Assembly (NCBI GenBank): GCA_002415085.1 | Contig: DIBV01000004.1 | Span: 205,586-269,585 of the forward strand | Direction: 5' to 3' | Length of the DNA stretch: 64,000 bases | Source of the DNA: Arsukibacterium sp. UBA5043 | Lineage (GTDB): Bacteria; Pseudomonadota; Gammaproteobacteria; Enterobacterales; Alteromonadaceae | Shown: piece by piece, positions 18,759-28,313 of the stretch | Position numbering within the stretch: position 1 is the first letter of the stretch | Layout of the letters: each line of letters opens with the position of its first letter | The notes under the pieces: generated by a model | What the model saw: only the letters and a program-made list of their open reading frames with translations | Told to the model about the DNA's origin: nothing | Databases searched by the model: none | Program-made: the position numbers and the translations under genes

Positions 18759-21700
18759 TTACTCTGATTTTTTATTAAGCAGTTGCTGAAGTATGGCAGC
18801 TGCATCTTGAAATGCCAATATTGAAATGGCTTCAGCCAGTGATTTGGCAAGCTCTGCATCAAGCTGAATTAACTCGTTTTGTATATCTTCAGATAACAGG
18901 GTTGCTGACATATTAGCATTACTGAGATGGCGCTGCAGGGTCTGCATCTTTTCCAGCAGTTCTTCACTATTGATAATCGCCGGCCCAACCGCTGATGGCT
19001 CGTTAACAACCTCAAATTGCAGCAGGGCAACCAATAGTTCCAGGCTAAGCTGACAGGCGTCAACTAACAACTGAGGCGGGAGGTTGGCAGCCGATTCCGC
19101 CGTGGCAGAATGTTGTTCAAACCTGGCAGCAGTATTTGCCAAATCGCTGAAACCAACCGTTGCGGCTGCGCTTTTCAGGCTATGGCAGAGTAATTGCAAA
19201 TTCAGACCGGGTTCGGCGGCTGTTAACGAGTTAACCGCAGCTTCAATATCTTGTTGCAGTTGCCGGGCGAGTTTGAAATACAGTGCCAAATTGCCGCCGA
19301 GCCGCAGCAAAGCACTGTTGATCCCAATATTATTTTTGTTGCAATATGCCAGCAATGGCGCATCTATTAACGGTTTGCCGGCGTTAGAATGTTGTACTGT
19401 CTGAGGTTGGTGCTGGCAATAATGGCATACCTTATCAATAACTTCCTGCAACGAGAATGGCTTGGCGATATGATCATTCATGCCTGCGGCCAGACATGAG
19501 GCTTTATCAGAGGGCAATGCATTTGCCGTCATCGCAATAATAGGAACTTGCTTCAAAGCAGGGTTTTTTCGGATCCGGCGGGTGGTCTCATAGCCATCAA
19601 TTTGCGGCATCTGAATATCCATCAGAATCACATCGAAATTTGCATCAGGATTTGCCAGTATTTCCAGCGCCCGCTCGCCACTTTCAGCCGGGGTAATGGT
19701 GGCACCTTCAGCCTGCAGCAATTCAATCGCCACCAGTTGGTTGGTTAAGTTATCCTCCACCAACAGAATTTGCAACCCATGCAAAGGTTGTTGTATCAAT
19801 TGCGGGTTTTCAATATCTGTTTTTTCTGGCGTACCATGCGCTATGGTTTGCACGGTTTTTAGCATGACATCAGGGGTCACCGGTTTAATTAAAAAGCCAT
19901 CCAGCAGATCGCTGCTAAAACTCTGATGTTTAGTCAGCAGTTCGCGTCCGTGAGCAGTCACCATGACAATAATGGGGGCAAAAGGCAGCTCAGGGTTGTT
20001 GCGAACCAGCTCGGCAAAGCTCACACCATCCATTGTTGGCATTTTATAATCGACTAACAACAAAGTATAAGGCGAGTTTTCGCGTTGAGCCATGTTCAAC
20101 ATAGGTAACGCCTGAGCGGCACTGGGGGCACAGTCTGCAGTCCAGCCCAGGGTGATACACATTTCATGCAGGATCTCCCTGGCACTGGCATTATCATCAA
20201 CAATCAGCACATGAAAATCACTTGTTGCATTATTCTGCGTGGGTGTGATCAGCTGCTCACTGAGTTGCTGTAACGGCATGCTAAATGAAAATTCGCTGCC
20301 AACGTCGGGACGACTCTTAACCTGGATGGTGCCGCCCATCAGGTTCACCAGGCGCTTACTGATGGCCAGGCCAAGCCCGGTGCCACCAAACCGGCGGCTG
20401 ATAGAGGATTCAGCCTGATGAAAGCCGCTGAAAATGATGGCTTGCTGCTGTTCTGTCATGCCAATGCCGGTATCCTTAACCTGAACATTTAATATGACCT
20501 TGTCTGAGACACATAAGGTGACTCCAATCGAGACAACCACTTCACCGTGCTCGGTAAACTTGATGGCATTGCCAATGATATTCAGCAGCACCTGCTTTAT
20601 CCGCAGGCTGTCGCCATTTAGCTGGTCGGGCACATCGGCCGCGATCCGGTAAAGCACTTCTATGTCTTTATCCTGGGTGGCGGATGATAAAATGATACCG
20701 ACATCATGCATCAGGCTAGCCAGGCTGAACGGGTGATTATCAAGTTCCAGCTTGCCCGATTCTACTTTAGAAAAATCCAGAATATCATTCAGCAATGACA
20801 ACAATGATTGCGCTGCCCGGTATGTCTTATCGACATAATCTGCCTGACGGCTATCAAGCCTGGTTTTCTGAGTGAGTTGCAGCAGCCCGAGAATGGCATT
20901 CATCGGCGTGCGGATTTCATGGCTCATATTGGCCAGAAAGTCAGATTTAGCGTTATTTGCACTATCGGCCAGTTCTTTAGCTGTGGCAAGCTCCTGTTCC
21001 CGGCGCATTTGTTCGGTTAAGTCATAGGCAATACCCAGATAGCCAAAGATATGATGTTCGGCGTTTACCAGGCTGCTGATACTCAAACGTACCGCAATGT
21101 GCTCACCGGATTTGGTTACATAAGTCCAGCGATTAACATCATTTTTGCCCAGCCTGGCCTTAGCTATAAAGGTTTCAAAGCCGACATCAACATTAGTAGC
21201 CAATTCCTGACTCAGCTCAGCGGCGCGTTGTTCAATCTCCGGCTCAAGGTGAAAAACAGCCGGCGTTTTTTTGCCAATCATTTCGACAGCGCTATAGCCT
21301 AACAGTTGCTCTGCTGCAGGGTTAAACACGGTAATCACCCCGTCGACATCAGTGGCAATGATGGCGTAACCGGCACTATGTAAAATGGTGCGTTGTAAGG
21401 CATTGACCTGGCTGATTTCAGCGGTGCGGCGGGCAACTTCAGATTCAAGTTCAGTGTTTGCTTGCTGTAACGATGCTTCTTTTAACGCCGCTAATTCTGC
21501 TTTATGCAAGGCCATTTGTTTGCGACGTATTAACAGCAATTGCAAAATAAAGACGATAAGGGCAATTAACAAGGTTAAACCCATGATCTCCCTGTACAGA
21601 ACATGATAGGAAGGTAACGCAAGCGCAGTGATAAATTGTTTAGTTGGGACCAGGTTCAGCTGCCAATGTCTGCCAAACAGGCTGAGTTTAGCTTGCTGTT

Positions 21701-22556
21701 GATGTTGAATCAGAGCCGCGGCAGTGTCTCCGCGCTGGTAGAAGTTGATGTTTTGATTATCGGTAATGTCACTGATAGTCAGCACGATATCCGGGCCGAG
21801 ACCGGTAAAACTGCTAAGAACTTCTTCAATCAACAGCGCTGCATAACTCCAGCCAAAAATATGGTCAAGTCTTGCCTGCTCGGTTGCTGGCGCGGGGCTG
21901 ATGTCATAAACAGGAAGAAGGATCAGAAAACCCTGCTGGCTCTTTTGTTCTGCCTGCACCAGGGTAATGGGCGCAGTTAACTGCACAGCATTGAAGCGTG
22001 CGGCACTAAGTGCAGCATTACGCCGCATAGCTTCAGAGCCAATATCCAGCCCGATAGCTTCTCTATTGTGCTTCTCCGGCTCAATATATTGAATTACCAG
22101 TAAACTGTTGCTGTGCGGCGTTAATTGGCGAACTGTGAATATGTTGTCTGGTCGCTCATTTTTAGCGGCCTTGACAAAATTAGTCAGGTTTTCCTGTGCA
22201 ACATAGCGGATAAAACCAAAACCACGAGCCCCCGGGAATTCCAGCGGGTAGTCTCTGGTATCGGTATATTCCTGCATTAGAATGTAGTTAAATTGGTCTG
22301 GCGATGATGCCATTACCGCGCCTCGGGTGCCGCGTAAGCCATACTGGTACAGGGTAACTTTTTCTCTTACTCCTTCGCTAATCTGATTGAGGCGAGATTG
22401 CACGGCCAATGTTATTCGCTGTTGCTGCTGTACTTTTTCTTTATCAACGGTCCGCTCAGCCACAACGTAGCCAAGTAACAGTAAACTGACCGGCAACCAT
22501 AGCGAAAATAAAAACTGTTTAATTTTTGTTTTGCTGTGAGGTTCTTCTGACAACAT
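18759..22556 (-). CDS. Hybrid sensor histidine kinase (CHASE-PAS-HisKA-HATPase-REC-REC-Hpt)
   Basis: 1265 residues. Two membrane helices (about 13-30 and 330-350) bracket a periplasmic CHASE domain (about 75-290) with FPGARGFGFIRYV. A short coiled coil leads into PAS (about 390-500), HisKA with SHEIRTPMNAIL (His about 545), HATPase with the N and G boxes (VLLNIIGNAIKF, GGTGLGLAIS), two REC domains (about 783-905 and 930-1045, both with the Asp in LLVDYKMP / ILMDIQMP) and a C-terminal Hpt domain with LCHSLKSAAATVGF (His about 1125). This is an ArcB/BarA-like phosphorelay chain. Its ATG directly follows the stop of the separate Hpt gene, which implies translational coupling, and it is followed by the cyclase regulator. 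Confidence 0.95.
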   Translation of the reverse strand: MLSEEPHSKTKIKQFLFSLWLPVSLLLLGYVVAERTVDKEKVQQQQRITLAVQSRLNQISEGVREKVTLYQYGLRGTRGAVMASSPDQFNYILMQEYTDTRDYPLEFPGARGFGFIRYVAQENLTNFVKAAKNERPDNIFTVRQLTPHSNSLLVIQYIEPEKHNREAIGLDIGSEAMRRNAALSAARFNAVQLTAPITLVQAEQKSQQGFLILLPVYDISPAPATEQARLDHIFGWSYAALLIEEVLSSFTGLGPDIVLTISDITDNQNINFYQRGDTAAALIQHQQQAKLSLFGRHWQLNLVPTKQFITALALPSYHVLYREIMGLTLLIALIVFILQLLLIRRKQMALHKAELAALKEASLQQANTELESEVARRTAEISQVNALQRTILHSAGYAIIATDVDGVITVFNPAAEQLLGYSAVEMIGKKTPAVFHLEPEIEQRAAELSQELATNVDVGFETFIAKARLGKNDVNRWTYVTKSGEHIAVRLSISSLVNAEHHIFGYLGIAYDLTEQMRREQELATAKELADSANNAKSDFLANMSHEIRTPMNAILGLLQLTQKTRLDSRQADYVDKTYRAAQSLLSLLNDILDFSKVESGKLELDNHPFSLASLMHDVGIILSSATQDKDIEVLYRIAADVPDQLNGDSLRIKQVLLNIIGNAIKFTEHGEVVVSIGVTLCVSDKVILNVQVKDTGIGMTEQQQAIIFSGFHQAESSISRRFGGTGLGLAISKRLVNLMGGTIQVKSRPDVGSEFSFSMPLQQLSEQLITPTQNNATSDFHVLIVDDNASAREILHEMCITLGWTADCAPSAAQALPMLNMAQRENSPYTLLLVDYKMPTMDGVSFAELVRNNPELPFAPIIVMVTAHGRELLTKHQSFSSDLLDGFLIKPVTPDVMLKTVQTIAHGTPEKTDIENPQLIQQPLHGLQILLVEDNLTNQLVAIELLQAEGATITPAESGERALEILANPDANFDVILMDIQMPQIDGYETTRRIRKNPALKQVPIIAMTANALPSDKASCLAAGMNDHIAKPFSLQEVIDKVCHYCQHQPQTVQHSNAGKPLIDAPLLAYCNKNNIGINSALLRLGGNLALYFKLARQLQQDIEAAVNSLTAAEPGLNLQLLCHSLKSAAATVGFSDLANTAARFEQHSATAESAANLPPQLLVDACQLSLELLVALLQFEVVNEPSAVGPAIINSEELLEKMQTLQRHLSNANMSATLLSEDIQNELIQLDAELAKSLAEAISILAFQDAAAILQQLLNKKSE

Positions 22557-23135
22557 TTATTTCCCCAGCGTGCCGGTTGGCAAATGGTCTTGCAATAGCC
22601 TGGCGGCAGCAGCGAAGTCCAGCGAAGCAACCAGATGAAAAAACAGCGCAGCCTGTTTTTCAGGCAGCAGTTGCTTAAGTTCAGTATTGCCCTGTAATAC
22701 AACATTACATGCTTGCATGTTTTGCGTCAGCAACAATCGGTGTAAGTTATTCAGATCCAGCTTCTCTGTTGGTTCGCAAGGTTGGCTTGCATGGCTATTG
22801 ACTACCGTTTGTAACTCACTGCAGCTTTGCTGGTACAGCGCGATAAATGGTTGTATTGCTTCGGGGGCAATGGCAGAAACCGCTGCTAACTGATCTTCCA
22901 GTATTAATGCCTGTTTGGCTAATTCGTCTGCACCAATGGTGGCGAAACTACCCCGAACCTTATGCAGTAACTGCCGGGCCTGTTCGGTTTGCTCAGCAAC
23001 AACAAATTGATTTAATAACGCAATGTGTTGAGGCGCATTGTTAATTAAGTTTTGCAGCATTTGCAAAATTTGCGGCTTATTTTTGACAGACAACAGCAAA
23101 ATGCTATTTAGTCTGTTGTGGTTAATCGTTGTCAT
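22557..23135 (-). CDS. Stand-alone Hpt (histidine phosphotransfer) protein
   Basis: 192 residues, all helical. The phospho-His site is visible in LLHKVRGSFATIGADELA (about residues 56-73), the usual HxxxG...IG..xL Hpt pattern, with a second helical half of unknown role. It is the first gene of the operon; its stop codon abuts the kinase ATG. A separate Hpt protein in addition to the one at the C-terminus of the kinase suggests a branched relay, perhaps to the cyclase or to the divergent REC protein. Confidence 0.8.
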   Translation of the reverse strand: MTTINHNRLNSILLLSVKNKPQILQMLQNLINNAPQHIALLNQFVVAEQTEQARQLLHKVRGSFATIGADELAKQALILEDQLAAVSAIAPEAIQPFIALYQQSCSELQTVVNSHASQPCEPTEKLDLNNLHRLLLTQNMQACNVVLQGNTELKQLLPEKQAALFFHLVASLDFAAAARLLQDHLPTGTLGK

Positions 23136-23160
23136 TGCCGGTCCCTACCGTACCAATGTT

Positions 23161-23174
23161 AATTAAATTTAATT
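23161..23174. promoter_or_regulatory. 14-bp palindrome in divergent promoter region
   Basis: AATTAAATTTAATT is a perfect palindrome between the divergent Hpt operon and the REC-GGDEF-EAL gene. It could be a regulator site shared by both promoters, or simply AT-rich promoter DNA. Confidence 0.35.
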
Positions 23175-23273
23175 GTAAGCATAAACTTATGTCATCTGTG
23201 TTATATATTGGCACATTGATAACCATTGGCTAAGCTATTACTAAAATCGGTAATATTACAGGATGTAACCGCA

Positions 23274-25382
23274 ATGGAGATAAGTGTCAGCACCACGCCC
23301 ACCTTGCTAATCGTCGACGATAAACCAGCTAACATAGCCCTGCTTAGTGATATGTTGGAAGGGCTGGCTGATATTTATTTTGTTGATGATAGCACCAAAG
23401 CATTTGACAGGGCATTGGCACTGCAGCCTGATATTATCCTGCTTGATATCGAAATGCCTGGCATGAGTGGTTTTGAGGTTTGCAAATTACTGAAAAATAA
23501 CCCTGACACGGCCGCTATTTCGGTTATTTTTATTTCTGCACATACAGAAGCAGAAGTTGAATTTAATTCACTGGCGTTTGGCGCCATCGATTTTATTGGC
23601 CGGCCGTTTAACCGGGCAATCTGCCGCTTACGGGTGCAAAAGCACTTATTATTGCAGCAACAAGCCAAAGCGCTGCTTGAAAGTAAGCAGCGCCTTTATG
23701 CTGAAACGCAACGTTTACAGGTAACGTTAAATAGTATCGGTGATGCCGTGATTGCTACCGATACTGACGCCATTATTACCTTTATGAACCCGATTGCCGA
23801 GCGGATGACGGGGTGGCACCAGGCTGATGCTCTGGGGCAGCCAATTAACGAAGTTATGGCACTGCGGGAAACTGAAAATAAGCAACGGGTGACTAACCCG
23901 ATTATTCTGGCGCTAAAAGAGCAGCGCATTGTCGCAATGGCGCTGGATTGTGAGTTGGTGCATCGCAATACTGCGCAAGCAGCGGCCGTAGAAGACTCTG
24001 CCGCGCCGATATTTGATCAGAATGGCAAAATGCTCGGTGCCATCATTGTGTTTCACGATGTCGGGGAAGCAAAAGCACTGGCGACCAAAATGAGCTTTCT
24101 GGCTAACCATGATCAGCTAACCGGTTTACCCAACCGGATTTTATTACATGACCGCTTAAATCAAGCCTGCCGCTTAGCAACAATAATTGAGCGTAAAGTG
24201 GGGGTGATGGTAATTGATATCGACCAGTTTAAGTATCTTAATGATTCGTTCGGCCATCAGTTAGGTGATGAGCTGCTGCAGTTATTGGTGAAGCGACTGC
24301 AAACAATTTTAGAACCCGATCACACTCTGGCCAGAACTGGTGGTGACGAATTCGTGCTGATATATCCGGATATTATGCAGATTGAGCAAATTAGCAACCT
24401 GGCTCAGAATATATGCCGGGTGGTCAGACAATCTTTTGAAATCAGGAACAAAAAATACAATATGTCGCTGAGTGTAGGGATCAGCTTATATCCCACAGAC
24501 TCCAGCAGTGCTGATGAATTATTACGTCATGCCGATCTGGCGCTATTTAAAGCGAAACAGGAAGGACGTAACCGTTTCTGCTTTTTTTCAGATGAAATGG
24601 GGCGTCGGATGTTGCTGCGGCACCAGCGGGAGCAGGCATTACGGCAGGCCGTTGAGCATGATCGACTGGAAGTGCATTTTCAGCCCAAAGTTTCACTTGC
24701 TGATGGCAGTGTTATTGGCGCTGAAGCGTTGGTTAGGGTCCGTCACGAAAATGGTAGCTTAATTCCTCCGTCAGAGTTTATTCCGCTGGCGGAGGAGACC
24801 GGTTTAATTATCCCGCTTGGTAAACAGGTGTTGGTTAAATCGTGTCAGCAAAGCGCGCGCTGGCAGCAAGCGGGTATCAACCTGCCGTTGTCAGTGAACA
24901 TCGCCGCGGCTCAGTTCACTGATCCCAGTTTAGTGGGCTTGATAGAACATTTACTGCAAGATTATAAAATAGCATCACAAATGCTGGAACTTGAAGTAAC
25001 TGAAACAGCACTTATTGACAATCCGCAGCACACAGCCTCTGTTTTAGCGCAATTTCGTAATCTTGGAATCACTATCGCCATAGATGACTTTGGTACCGGC
25101 TATTCGAGCCTGGCTTACCTGAAGCAATTTAAAGTGGATGTTCTGAAAATTGATATGTCGTTTGTAAAGGACATGTTGGTTGATAAAAACGACTATGCCA
25201 TCGTGAAAACGATTATCATGCTCGGACATTCGATGCAGATAGCGCTGGTGGCAGAGGGTGTTGAAACTGCCGAGCATCAGGCGGCGTTGCTGGCATTAGG
25301 CTGTTGTTATGGCCAGGGCTACTATTACAGTAAGCCCTTAGCCGCGGATGACTTTATGCAGTACCTTAAAGCTGGCAAGTAA
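23274..25382 (+). CDS. REC-PAS-GGDEF-EAL c-di-GMP turnover protein
   Basis: 702 residues from the ATG at 23274. This start has AGGATG upstream and begins just before the REC domain, whereas the TTG at 23226 has neither. REC (about 8-125) has the phospho-acceptor in IILLDIEMP, but the usual conserved Lys near the end is Arg (IGRPFN). PAS follows (about 150-270). GGDEF (about 280-440) has an intact ARTGGDEF but no RxxD I-site. EAL (about 455-700) has GAEALVRV, the metal-site VTETALI and IDDFGTGYSS, so it looks catalytically complete. It could both make and degrade c-di-GMP, and phosphodiesterase output is more likely. It is divergent from the Hpt-kinase-cyclase operon, which suggests opposing outputs of one circuit. 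Confidence 0.93.
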   Translation: MEISVSTTPTLLIVDDKPANIALLSDMLEGLADIYFVDDSTKAFDRALALQPDIILLDIEMPGMSGFEVCKLLKNNPDTAAISVIFISAHTEAEVEFNSLAFGAIDFIGRPFNRAICRLRVQKHLLLQQQAKALLESKQRLYAETQRLQVTLNSIGDAVIATDTDAIITFMNPIAERMTGWHQADALGQPINEVMALRETENKQRVTNPIILALKEQRIVAMALDCELVHRNTAQAAAVEDSAAPIFDQNGKMLGAIIVFHDVGEAKALATKMSFLANHDQLTGLPNRILLHDRLNQACRLATIIERKVGVMVIDIDQFKYLNDSFGHQLGDELLQLLVKRLQTILEPDHTLARTGGDEFVLIYPDIMQIEQISNLAQNICRVVRQSFEIRNKKYNMSLSVGISLYPTDSSSADELLRHADLALFKAKQEGRNRFCFFSDEMGRRMLLRHQREQALRQAVEHDRLEVHFQPKVSLADGSVIGAEALVRVRHENGSLIPPSEFIPLAEETGLIIPLGKQVLVKSCQQSARWQQAGINLPLSVNIAAAQFTDPSLVGLIEHLLQDYKIASQMLELEVTETALIDNPQHTASVLAQFRNLGITIAIDDFGTGYSSLAYLKQFKVDVLKIDMSFVKDMLVDKNDYAIVKTIIMLGHSMQIALVAEGVETAEHQAALLALGCCYGQGYYYSKPLAADDFMQYLKAGK

Positions 25383-25411
25383 CTCAAATAAGCCTGCCAG
25401 CCTGATAATGG

Positions 25412-25972
25412 CTAAGCGTTGATACTATCGAACAGGGTTAAAAAGGTCGGTGCCTGGCGAAAATGCACCGGTAAATGCAGGCGCTTGGCAATATCCTGAG
25501 CGCTTATTACACCGCGGATATGGTGCGACTCGCGATCCACCACCACGCAATGTTGTTCACCACTTGATTGCAGGGTATTTAATACATCGGCGATGGTGCA
25601 ATGTTGTAATTGCTGCCAGGCCAGCGCTTTAATCCGCTCCCGTGGCCGCATTAAATCAGCAACCTTAATCTCCCGTCGTTCATCACCCTGAGCAACCCGG
25701 CGCATAATGGCTTGATCAGACAGGTGATCAAGATGAATAAGACCACTGAGTTCACCGTGGTTATCCACCACCAGTTTAAGCTTGCTACGTTCAATCTGCA
25801 TCAGTGCCAGCACATCGCTGGCAGGGGTGGTTTCACTCACCATCTCAGGCTGACTTTGCTTAAAGTCGCTGACCAGTTGCAAGGCGGGTGAGGTTAAACG
25901 GGCGTGATCAAATTGGTCTGGTTGTACTAAATGGTCAATCGCTTCTACTGCAAATAAAGATAAAGTTTTCAT
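25412..25972 (-). CDS. CBS-domain protein
   Basis: 186 residues. Two CBS motifs are seen, one around DVLALMQIERSKLKLVVDNHGELSGLIHL and one around DVLNTLQSSGEQHCVVVDRESHHIRGVIS. Together they form a Bateman module that binds adenosine nucleotides in many regulatory proteins. No enzyme domain is attached. It is convergent with the c-di-GMP protein gene, 29 bases away. Ligand and partner are unknown. Confidence 0.85.
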   Translation of the reverse strand: MKTLSLFAVEAIDHLVQPDQFDHARLTSPALQLVSDFKQSQPEMVSETTPASDVLALMQIERSKLKLVVDNHGELSGLIHLDHLSDQAIMRRVAQGDERREIKVADLMRPRERIKALAWQQLQHCTIADVLNTLQSSGEQHCVVVDRESHHIRGVISAQDIAKRLHLPVHFRQAPTFLTLFDSINA

Positions 25973-26068
25973 GATAGTCCTCGCTGCCAGTACGCAGAGG
26001 CCGTAATGGCGATAAAAAAGTTTTAATAAGGCATTTAATAAGACAATAATGCCGTAAACAATTTCAGA

Positions 26069-26383
26069 TCAGGAATATAACGGAGGGGCTCGAACCGGAT
26101 GGGCAGCTTTTGGTTGCGTCAGGGCAATAGCGCCGGGCAAGGTAACTTCAACGACACCAGGATAATGTTCGGTTAGGCTCAGGGTTTGGCTAAGACTGTT
26201 GTCGTTGTCGTCGCCGTAGTCTTGTTCGCTGGTAAGGCTTGTCTGGCCGGTTAATGGGCTTATTGCCTGAAACTGGCTGTCAGCTAACGGCGCGACATGA
26301 GGCGCGTGCGCACTGGCAATCTGCGGTGTCATCAGCAGATTTAAGTAAACTAGTAAGGCAACCGCACTTAACCAACGCATCAT
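26069..26383 (-). CDS. Small exported protein, unknown
   Basis: About 104 residues from the ATG at 26383. The longer frame from 26440 adds 19 unlikely residues ahead of a good signal peptide (MMRWLSAVALLVYLNLL, cleavage after IASA). The mature part is His/Pro-rich at its start (HAPHVAP) and acidic in the middle (EQDYGDDNDN), with no known domain. The ribosome site is poor and the neighbours give no clue, so expression is uncertain. Confidence 0.45.
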   Translation of the reverse strand: MMRWLSAVALLVYLNLLMTPQIASAHAPHVAPLADSQFQAISPLTGQTSLTSEQDYGDDNDNSLSQTLSLTEHYPGVVEVTLPGAIALTQPKAAHPVRAPPLYS

Positions 26384-26541
26384 TTTAAAAAGTATTCTCT
26401 GCAAAGTGACGCCGCAAAAAACGGCACTACAACCTACCACTGATAATGACGGGGCCGGATGCGCTCTGCAAGGGGCTAATGGAAAAATAGTTTATTATTG
26501 CGACCAATGGCGGTTTGCCTAAGGCGTTCTGAGAAACAGGG

Positions 26542-27120
26542 TTAGTCAACAAAGGTTGGGGATGCCATTTTGGTCGCGAGGCGGCGGGTGCGCAGAAAGC
26601 CCACCAGATTACTTAGTAAAAAAGCGATCTCCATCATGACCGCTACCGGTGAACCAACCAGAATATTATGCAGGATCCAGAGACTGGCGCCCAGGGCCAT
26701 GCATAGCCTAACCCGACCCACTTTGGTTTGAAAGCTGCCAAATGTACCCAGCATTGCAGCGGCATAAGGCAACAGGTTCAGTGGGCTGTTAAAGGTTGTT
26801 ATCAAAATTGTGGTAGCGCCAGCCATAAACAACAGCATCCAGTGCCGGCGCGGCTGAATAGCGGCCACCAGAAAGCGGATTGCCGTTAAACTAACAAACA
26901 GCGCCGCTTCATACTGGCCGAGCAAAGCAAAATGGCTGGCATTCAATAAGGCCGAGATAAACCAGAATTTCAACATGGCGCTGCGCTGCTGCTGCCAGAA
27001 TGCAAAAATGCCACTGGCAAACGCAATGGCAACAAGCAATTGTGATCCCAAAAATAACAAGCTGAGTTCTGACAAAATATTCCCGGCTACAGACAAATAA
27101 CAGTTGCTATAATACGCCAT
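26542..27120 (-). CDS. YgjV-like inner-membrane protein
   Basis: About 192 residues from MAYYS at 27120. Five to six hydrophobic segments are evident (for example LSLLFLGSQLLVAIAFASGIF, MLLFMAGATTILITTF and VAVMMEIAFLLSNLVGF), with the pattern of the YgjV family: an early FWQQQR, a central FxTKVGRVR loop and the final LSNLVGFLRTRR. Function in the family is not established. The ORF could start earlier at 27156, but the added residues are Cys-rich and unlike the family. It stands alone. Confidence 0.7.
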   Translation of the reverse strand: MAYYSNCYLSVAGNILSELSLLFLGSQLLVAIAFASGIFAFWQQQRSAMLKFWFISALLNASHFALLGQYEAALFVSLTAIRFLVAAIQPRRHWMLLFMAGATTILITTFNSPLNLLPYAAAMLGTFGSFQTKVGRVRLCMALGASLWILHNILVGSPVAVMMEIAFLLSNLVGFLRTRRLATKMASPTFVD

Positions 27121-27270
27121 TGTTAGTTGTCCTGCCTGACAGCATCGGCATAACATATAACTGTCCGCTGTTCATTATTGCTATAAAGTCAGTAAATAAA
27201 TCAGCAGGCTGCTGGCTGTCTGGCTGTTTTCTGATAGTCTAGCAGTAATAACGCCAACTAAGGATTAAGC

Positions 27271-28290
27271 ATGAAAGCAGTAGGTTATCAACACTCACTG
27301 GCTATCAACAACCCAGCTGCGTTACTGGATATAGAGTTGCCGCAACCGGTTGCGTCGGGCCGTGATCTACTGGTAAAAGTAGCCGCGGTATCGGTAAACC
27401 CGGTTGATACCAAAATCCGTAGCCGGGTGACGCCACCTGACGGCGAATATAAAGTGCTGGGATGGGATGCAGCCGGCGAAGTGGTTAGCTGCGGCGATGA
27501 GGTCAGCCTGTTTAAACCCGGCGACAAGGTATATTACGCCGGTGCACTTAATCGCAGTGGCTCTAATGCTGAGTATCAGTTAGTTGATGAACGGCTGGTG
27601 GCTCTGATGCCGGCCAATTTAAGCTATGAACAGGCGGCGGCGTTGCCGTTAACCGCGATTACGGCCTGGGAGTTACTGTTTGATCGCCTGGAGTTAGACC
27701 AATCCAGCCTGAAATATCCGCGGCCAATATTATTAATTACCGGTGCCGCCGGTGGCGTGGGCTCAGTGCTGGTGCAACTGGCCCGCAAACTAACCAGCAC
27801 TTGTATTATTGGCACCGCCTCAAGGCCAGAAAGTCAGGCCTGGGTCAAAGCGCTGGGTGCGCATTATGTGGTGGACCACAGTAAACCGTTACAACCGCAA
27901 TTGGCCGAGCTTGGTATCGACTCGGTTAGCCATGTTGCCAGTTTAACCCATACTGAGCAGCACTATCCCCAGCTGGTGGATCTGCTGGCACCCCAGGGCA
28001 AACTGGCACTGATTGATGACCCGGCCAGCGGGCTTGATATTATGCCGCTGAAGCAAAAAAGCATTTCGCTGCACTGGGAATTTATGTTTACCCGCTCGTT
28101 ATTTGGTACCGCCGATATGCATTTGCAGCATCAATTGTTAACCGATTTAAGCCGCTTAATAGAGCAAGGCCAGATAAAAACGACCTTGCAGCAAACCCTG
28201 GGTACCATTAATGCCGCCAATCTGCGCCAGGCACATGCTTTGCTGGAAAGTGGCCAGGCAATGGGTAAAGTAGTGCTGGCGGGTTTTTAA
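27271..28290 (+). CDS. Zinc-type alcohol dehydrogenase / quinone oxidoreductase family protein
   Basis: 339 residues. The N-terminal GroES-like domain (1 to about 125) begins MKAVGY and carries VSVNPVDTKIR. The Rossmann domain has LLITGAAGGVGSVLVQLARK (about 151-170) for NAD(P)H binding. The Cys ligands of zinc-dependent alcohol dehydrogenases are absent, so it fits the zinc-free QOR-like (ZADH) branch that reduces quinones or alkenals. AAGGA before the ATG supports the start. Physiological substrate is not predictable. Confidence 0.88.
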   Translation: MKAVGYQHSLAINNPAALLDIELPQPVASGRDLLVKVAAVSVNPVDTKIRSRVTPPDGEYKVLGWDAAGEVVSCGDEVSLFKPGDKVYYAGALNRSGSNAEYQLVDERLVALMPANLSYEQAAALPLTAITAWELLFDRLELDQSSLKYPRPILLITGAAGGVGSVLVQLARKLTSTCIIGTASRPESQAWVKALGAHYVVDHSKPLQPQLAELGIDSVSHVASLTHTEQHYPQLVDLLAPQGKLALIDDPASGLDIMPLKQKSISLHWEFMFTRSLFGTADMHLQHQLLTDLSRLIEQGQIKTTLQQTLGTINAANLRQAHALLESGQAMGKVVLAGF

Positions 28291-28313
28291 CCGCCAACGT
28301 TGGTCATAACAGA

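Noticed and set aside
28285-28312. Terminator between the oxidoreductase and YkgJ-type genes
   Set aside because: ACCGCCAACGTTGGT contains a small palindrome but no loop or T-run.
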